This document shows positions 58,702 to 64,000 of a stretch of 64,000 nucleotides of DNA, piece by piece. The notes below the pieces were generated by a model, which had not been told where the DNA came from, made no database searches, and was given only the letters and a program-made list of their open reading frames with translations. The stretch lies in NCBI RefSeq assembly GCF_029407905.1, contig NC_073630.1, forward strand, positions 36,057,001 to 36,121,000, given 5' to 3'. A program made the position numbers and the translations under genes. How positions within the stretch are numbered: position 1 is the stretch's first letter; each line of letters begins with the position of its first letter. The DNA comes from Bubalus kerabau (lineage: Eukaryota > Chordata > Mammalia > Artiodactyla > Bovidae).

Positions 58702-58815
58702 TGTGTGTGTGTGTGTGTGTGTATGCTCAGTTGCTTTGGTTGTGTTTAACTCTGCGATCCCATCGACCATAGCCAGGTTCCTCTGTCCATGGGATTTTCC
58801 TGGCAAGAATATTAG
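58702..58815 (-). mobile_element. (GT)n plus truncated Bov-tA body
   Basis: A GT microsatellite (58702-58722) leads directly into a partial Bov-tA body in reverse orientation (TGCTCAGTTGCTTTGGTTGT to CCTGGCAAGAATATTAGAG). The head is missing. Confidence 0.85.
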
Positions 58816-58937
58816 AGTACTATAGTTTATTTAATAATCACTTATTTAATTTATTAGCTCTATTATTTATTTCAATTGTATCCCAATTTTGCTATTTTGT
58901 GCTAATCTACATTACAGTGGAAAACTTGGAAAACTTT

Positions 58938-59015
58938 CATCAGGGCATGCTCAGTCACTCTGTCCTATGTTCGACTCTTGGGATGCCACAGACTGTAGCC
59001 AGCCCCAGGCTCCTT
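58938..59015 (-). mobile_element. Bov SINE fragment
   Basis: A ~78-bp partial body in reverse orientation (CATGCTCAGTCACTCTGTCC to AGCCCCAGGCTCCTTTTTGA). Possibly part of the same original SINE as 58724-58815, separated by ~120 bp. Confidence 0.75.
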
Positions 59016-62000
59016 TTTGAGTATATTCACAGGAAGTCTTTATAACAGAATTGCTAAGTCAACAATTTGTGAATTTTACATGGTAGTAAATGGTATTGGA
59101 TAGCTCTCCAGAAAGTTTACACCAATCTTCACTCCCAACTAATTGTTTGACTATGCCCATTGCCCCATATTCCACTACAATATGAATATATAAATTTAAA
59201 TTATACTGTGCTAAATGAGAGTACTGATACTATACTTAGAGACTGAAAGCTCCCGTGTCATTTATTCTGTATACCTTTGGACTGTGACGTCTATAATAAA
59301 GCATATTCTCACAAGAAGTCTCTATTTTTCTTTTCTATGCATTTACTATCATTCTTGTATATCCTGTTAATCATTTAGATATTGAGGGAAGTATAAGAAG
59401 CAGGGCTTATGAGTTTTACCAAGTCGTGGTTAAAGCTTGGATTGTGGCAAAGCTCGTTCAATCTACGGTTGCTTAAAAATACTCTAGCTTCATCTGAGTG
59501 GGTTGCCTACATAAATTTTACTTGAATTCCTTTTGTCATCCTTTCTGCTTCCCCAGAATTGCGTCCATCAAGAATATTGGGAAATATCTAGAAGCCTGAA
59601 GCTTTCCCAAGGCTGCTTTATACTTGAATGCAAGGCAGTGATTGATATGAGACGCTATATCCTCACAAGCTCTGCAAAATAAAGATTAGTTTCTCCACCA
59701 AAATAAGTTTAACTTCACCAGGGGAGTGCTCAGGCAAGTTACAATAACTTCACATTTTTCTTCAGATTATTTTCATGGGCAATTGAATTATGCAACTACT
59801 GGGAGGTTGATGCACTGACCCGCCCATGCTCAAGTTAATTTTATAGCACCTAAAAATGTCATAAATCACAAGACATAAGACAAAAGTTTTGAACTGAATA
59901 GTACAGCTATAAGATGGACTATTCATTATAGAAATAAAAAAATGTTAAAGCCTCAGTGTTTAGGGAGGAAACAACATAAACTTTGGTTTCAGAGATAATT
60001 GTTTAATTTCAGGCATATTTCAATTAATTACATTAAAAATTTGTATAATAAGTCCTAAATTAGGTATTGGTATCCTTCAGGCTAGTAGTTTTTCTAAGCA
60101 TAAAATTCTATTGATCCTGTGTCTGGCTTATTGTACTTGAGGATAGAGTACAATCCATTATCAAGGAAAGCAAAACCATTAGACTTCTCATGCATTCAAT
60201 TAGGCTATTACTTTATCTGTCTTAATTGGTCCTGCTAATAGTATCATATAATTGCTCTCTATATAGGCAGAAAAAGGGTTGTTAATAAGTCTTATCTAAT
60301 TTTCAGAATGGCATTTAACTACTATCAGTAGAACTATACACACATTCAAGATCAATATGTAACTTAAACTGGGTAAATATAATTTACAGTGTGTTATACT
60401 GTATTTTATTTTGTTTTCAGAGAAACAGTTTTCTTTCTGCTGTTTTTCTTTTTTTGGTGAATGATTATATAAGATATAAACTTGAGGTGTGGATTGATGA
60501 CCAAATGGTTCTGAAATTGGAATCACTGTTATTCACAAACTTTTATGTTTAATTATGTCACAAGAAATATTCATTAAAAGAAAATCCCCACTTAACAAAT
60601 TATAACAAATCAAACAAAAAGATTAGAACTCTTCAACTTTCTTGAACTTATAAAACTACATTGCACTACTTAAACCATGTAGAAAGATACTAAGACTAGA
60701 GATTGTGTTAAAATATATGATTTTTTAAAATGTTGATTTTTGTTTAATCCAAGTTTTCTTATGAGTATAAATTGATTTTCCTGGATGTTTTAATTCTATG
60801 AATGAGATACTATTTAACTCAGCTTTGTATAATGAAATGGTTTCTTTCAGAAAAAATAACTTTTGCAGTGCCTAAGTAGCTCAGTACCAAGTAAAGCAGA
60901 GTCCTGATACCCAGAGTGGAGAATGTTCTGGACCTGGTGAGGTGAACTCCTAATCATCTGCAGTGGAGGCTGTACTTCTGGGGAGATGCAGAAGGAGCAA
61001 AGAGTCCCCCTATTCAAACAAAGGATGCTTTGCTTGAGAAGCACACTTTACCACTCCCTAGAATTGTTCATTAAATTCTGTTTCATTAAATCACAGCACG
61101 GCTGTAGCTGAAAAGAAATTGAGCTGTAAAGAAATGTACATCCTAGAAAGATTATTTGACTTGTCCAAGGCCTTATCCAGCAGTTATCTGCTGATATTTA
61201 ATTAGATTCAGAATTCCTCAGAATGCCATTTAATTTTTTGGTGGGGTGTTTAGATCACTGAACCATGAACTTAATTTAGAAAAATTTGCATAATATTGGT
61301 TTTTTTCAATCCATTTATACAACACATCTGACATGTTTTCAATCTGGAGAGAGCATATTTACAGTTATTTTGCAAAAGCAGCTCTAAAAATATTTTACTT
61401 CTAACGCCAAGATGCCCTTGCCTCAGAATTTATAATTTTTTTCAAGTATTTCTATGAGTTCTTCCCAATGGAAACTATGAACAGCCTACAGCATTTTTAC
61501 TGGCTTTCACTTTCTGAGCAGTTTAGACTGGAAAATGAGTGAAGAACAAATTGGAAAAAAAGAGCATCTCTCTATTTTCCAGCTCAGTAATATCCCTTAA
61601 TGTTACATAAATTCTAAATGGTATAGCATGTAATATTTGAAGAGTGCTTTGGACTTGGACACTAGATAAGTCTGTTTCTTTTTACAGAGAAAATGATTTG
61701 AGAACCTAGATGACATTTCAAACAGTATTATAAAACCACAAGTATGTAATTATCTCAAAGTTATTCTTTGTTTTGTTCAGAACAGTTTGGTAATTGAATA
61801 ATACATATTCATTATGAGGAAAAGTCAGTTTCTCCTTAGTAATCACCTCTATCAGTAATCACCTCTTTTTCAGGTTCTTTGAAAACAGTTTTCACAGGAA
61901 TTTAGTCACTTATCTTTTAGGGAAAGTAATGCATATATCTATGCCATATATATAAGATATAATAGGAGCTGATGTTTTAATTGTTTTTTTCTTTGTACTA

Positions 62001-62232
62001 TAGGAAGAGAATATCCAAAAACTTCAATGTATTTGCTGGGATCAACTCTCCAAGTGTTTGTCAGAAATGCACTTACAGATAGCTTAGGCTACTACAAGCC
62101 AGGAAAGTTTGGGAAAGTGACATTCATCTAATACATACTCCAGATATAAATACAGCAGAAAAATATCAATTCATATCGAATGGTAAACACAGCTTTAGAG
62201 AAAGAAAACCATAATATCTTAAGATATTGTTT
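59016..62232. other. Unassigned AT-rich sequence
   Basis: About 3.2 kb with no recognised gene, young repeat or long frame. A weak MIR-like patch (TTGACTTGTCCAAGGCCTTA near 61158) is too short to call. The short minus-strand frames at 60296 and 60847 have no family features. Confidence 0.45.
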
Positions 62233-62238
62233 GGAATC

Positions 62239-63257
62239 TGCCGGGGTCCAGCCCCGGTAGATCCAGGGAATTCGAAGTGGGGACGGTGTTGGTGAGAGTC
62301 AGGAAACAATTGCTTAATTAAACGTTAATTAAGGATATAAAGAGTGGTTAAATAAGGATAGCTCAGTGAGGAAATTCAGTGGAGAAAAGAGGCTGAGTAA
62401 TTCAGCCAGAAGGCGAGAGAAAGAACGACATGGGGAGACCAAGTTTCGGTGAACAAGGCCCGCACTTTATTTTCCAAAGTAGTTTTTATACCTTAAGTTA
62501 TGCATAGAGGATAATGGGGGAAGGGGTAGAGTCATGCAGTAAGCCAGGCTTTCTTCCTGCAAACTTATCATATGCAAAAGTTTAGGTGATTTGCATCATC
62601 TTCTGGCCTGGAGGCCTGTTAACATTTTATGACCCTTTCTTCAGAAAACTTATTTTTCTCTAAAGGTGATTATTCTAAAGTCAGGCGCCACCCTTCAAAA
62701 GCATTAGATAAAGTTGCATTCCTATAGGGCAAAGGTGTGGTGGGCTGTAACAAGAAAAAGAATTAACTCAAGGGTCCAAGGTTACAAACATTAAAGCTAC
62801 TACTTATACCAATTATATTAATCAATACACTGCCAGGGACACAGCAGGTAAGGGATATGGAAACTTAGCAGCAAACATTGGCCCAACAAGTGAAAAACCC
62901 TTCACCAATACAATTTCTAATCAATCTTTTAACTGCTCAAAGGAATCTGTATTCAGACAGTTTAGAACATCTCATGCCTTTCACAGTTGTGAACTAAAAC
63001 ACTCTTGTCACACCCAGGAACTTTATTAACTGGAGCTGTAAGTTAACTCTTTTTCAGAGAGACGTGGTGGGGGACAGCCCCCTGTAAAGTCAGAGGTGTA
63101 GGTGAGAGCACAAAGCAGAAAGTAGGCAGACTCTGGTTTTGGGGGTAGATGCTCGAGAATTTCCAGGGGGACTCCTGAGGCTCGATCCCACCTTTGGGTA
63201 TGTCGAGCTTCCTTCCTCATGACCTTTGCCACCTGTTCCTCACGCTGGCTCCCGGCA
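62239..63257 (-). mobile_element. Solo LTR of a class II (ERVK-type) retrovirus
   Basis: A 1,019-bp element with TG...CA ends on the plus strand (TGCCGGGGTCCAGCCCCGG at 62239; CTCCCGGCA ending at 63257) and a perfect 6-bp TSD GGAATC at 62233-62238 and 63258-63263. The complement of CACTTTATTTTCC (about 62464) gives a poly-A signal AATAAA on the minus strand. The length, 6-bp TSD and end sequence fit the bovine LTRs of the ERVK group (BTLTR1-like). No internal sequence remains. The 5' palindromic GGGGTCCAGCCCC can form a hairpin. Confidence 0.9.
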
Positions 63258-63263
63258 GGAATC

Positions 63264-63640
63264 CTCTCTATTGTTAATGTGTTTGCTCAGTCCTTTAATA
63301 TAAACCACATTCTAATATTTTGGGAGGAACATTTCTAAAATTTTAGTGGAAATATTTTCACATCATCTATAGCATATTTTATACACACTTAAATTTCTCA
63401 ATTCAGCCTAAAATATATAATACAAACTTCAAAACAAAATGACACATAAAAACTAAATTTAAAATAATTCTAGATGGATAGAAATAAGTTATTTATGTAT
63501 TTAACTTATAGATTCATTAGCAAAATTATATTAGGGAAATCTATGTGACCAAGTGTTGGGTGATGACATTTTAGATAAGCCAAAAACATAACTGTGAAAG
63601 AAAATAATTGATAACTTGAATATATATCAAAATTTAAAAC
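63264..63640. other. Unassigned AT-rich sequence
   Basis: No gene or repeat was recognised before the old L1 piece. Confidence 0.45.
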
Positions 63641-63649
63641 CTCTACTGT

Positions 63650-63813
63650 GCAGAAGACAGTTAAGAATAGGGAAGTCAAAATCTGAGAAAAAATATTTCC
63701 AAAGTATATGTCTGATAAAGCACTAGTATCTAAATTATACAGAAAACTCTTAAAATTGAACAATAAGAAACAAACATCCAGTAAAGAAACAGGCAAAATA
63801 TCTGAATAGGGAG

Positions 63814-63855
<42 letters not shown>

Positions 63856-63906
63856 CACATACAGATGGCAAACAAGCATGTGAAAAAATCAATATCATAT
63901 ACCATT
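63650..63906 (+). mobile_element. Old L1 ORF2 fragment with CA expansion
   Basis: Diverged L1 ORF2: AAAATATTTCCAAAGTATAT, GCACTAGTATCTAAATTATA and GATGGCAAACAAGCATGTGA follow the order of the ORF2 region just before its C-terminal domain. A CA microsatellite (63817-63848) has grown in the middle. Confidence 0.7.
63817..63848. repeat. (CA)n microsatellite
   Basis: About 16 CA units, followed by short TA/CA alternation to about 63860. Likely polymorphic. Confidence 0.95.
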
Positions 63907-64000
63907 GTGTGTGTGTACACTTCAGTTGTGTCTGACTCTTTGCAACCCCATGAACTGTAGCCCTCCAGGCTGCTCTGTCCATGGGATTCTCCATGGAAGA
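63907..64000 (-). mobile_element. Bov-tA SINE, cut by the window end
   Basis: The reverse-orientation body of a Bov-tA/Bov-A SINE (TTCAGTTGTGTCTGACTCTT to CATGGGATTCTCC) runs into the window edge, so the head is not visible. Confidence 0.9.

Overview
The window is intergenic DNA from a ruminant, almost certainly a bovid (cattle-like). The evidence is the repeat content: at least thirteen insertions of the RTE-type LINE BovB, many Bov-tA and Bov-A2 SINEs (tRNA-derived head and BovB-derived body), bovine-type L1 with its characteristic 3' UTR, a cetartiodactyl CHR-type SINE and ruminant ERV LTRs. I found no convincing host protein-coding exon. The longer open frames are remnants of LINE or retroviral proteins.

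Layout. 0-18.7 kb is a dense retrotransposon graveyard. A near full-length but dead L1 (2898-10160) lies inside a BovB with a clear target-site duplication (TSD), and has taken two BovB fragments itself. A cluster of BovB copies in -,+,- order (12.2-15.8 kb) holds a small poly-A retrocopy of an unidentified transcript. A further BovB (16.2-18.65 kb) carries a twin-primed, 5'-inverted L1 and a Bov-A2. 18.7-32.7 kb is mostly AT-rich sequence with scattered SINEs, an L1 3' end, a MIR, an old MaLR-type LTR and a 220-bp local duplication. 32.7-40.6 kb has BovB fragments, a solo gamma-type LTR, an hAT-like fossil, an unusual A-B-A'-B' inverted-repeat block and a U6 snRNA/L1 chimeric retrosequence. 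40.66-51.3 kb is a three-level nest: BovB, then a defective class I (gammaretrovirus-like) provirus on the minus strand, then a second BovB with a 5' inversion. 51.3-64 kb is again SINE, L1 and LTR debris in AT-rich DNA, ending with a complete 1,019-bp class II-type solo LTR (62239-63257) with a perfect 6-bp TSD.

How the parts relate. No gene network is visible. What can be read is insertion order: BovB was inserting both before and after L1, before the gamma-like provirus and again after it. L1-type machinery explains the TSDs, A-tails, 5' inversions, the U6 chimera and the retrocopy. All element coding regions seen are broken by stops, frameshifts, deletions or substitutions at catalytic positions, so none looks autonomous. 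I see no previously undescribed system here. The most distinctive items are the U6/L1 chimera, the A-B-A'-B' structure, the paired 5' inversions in two different LINE clades, and the unassigned retrocopy.
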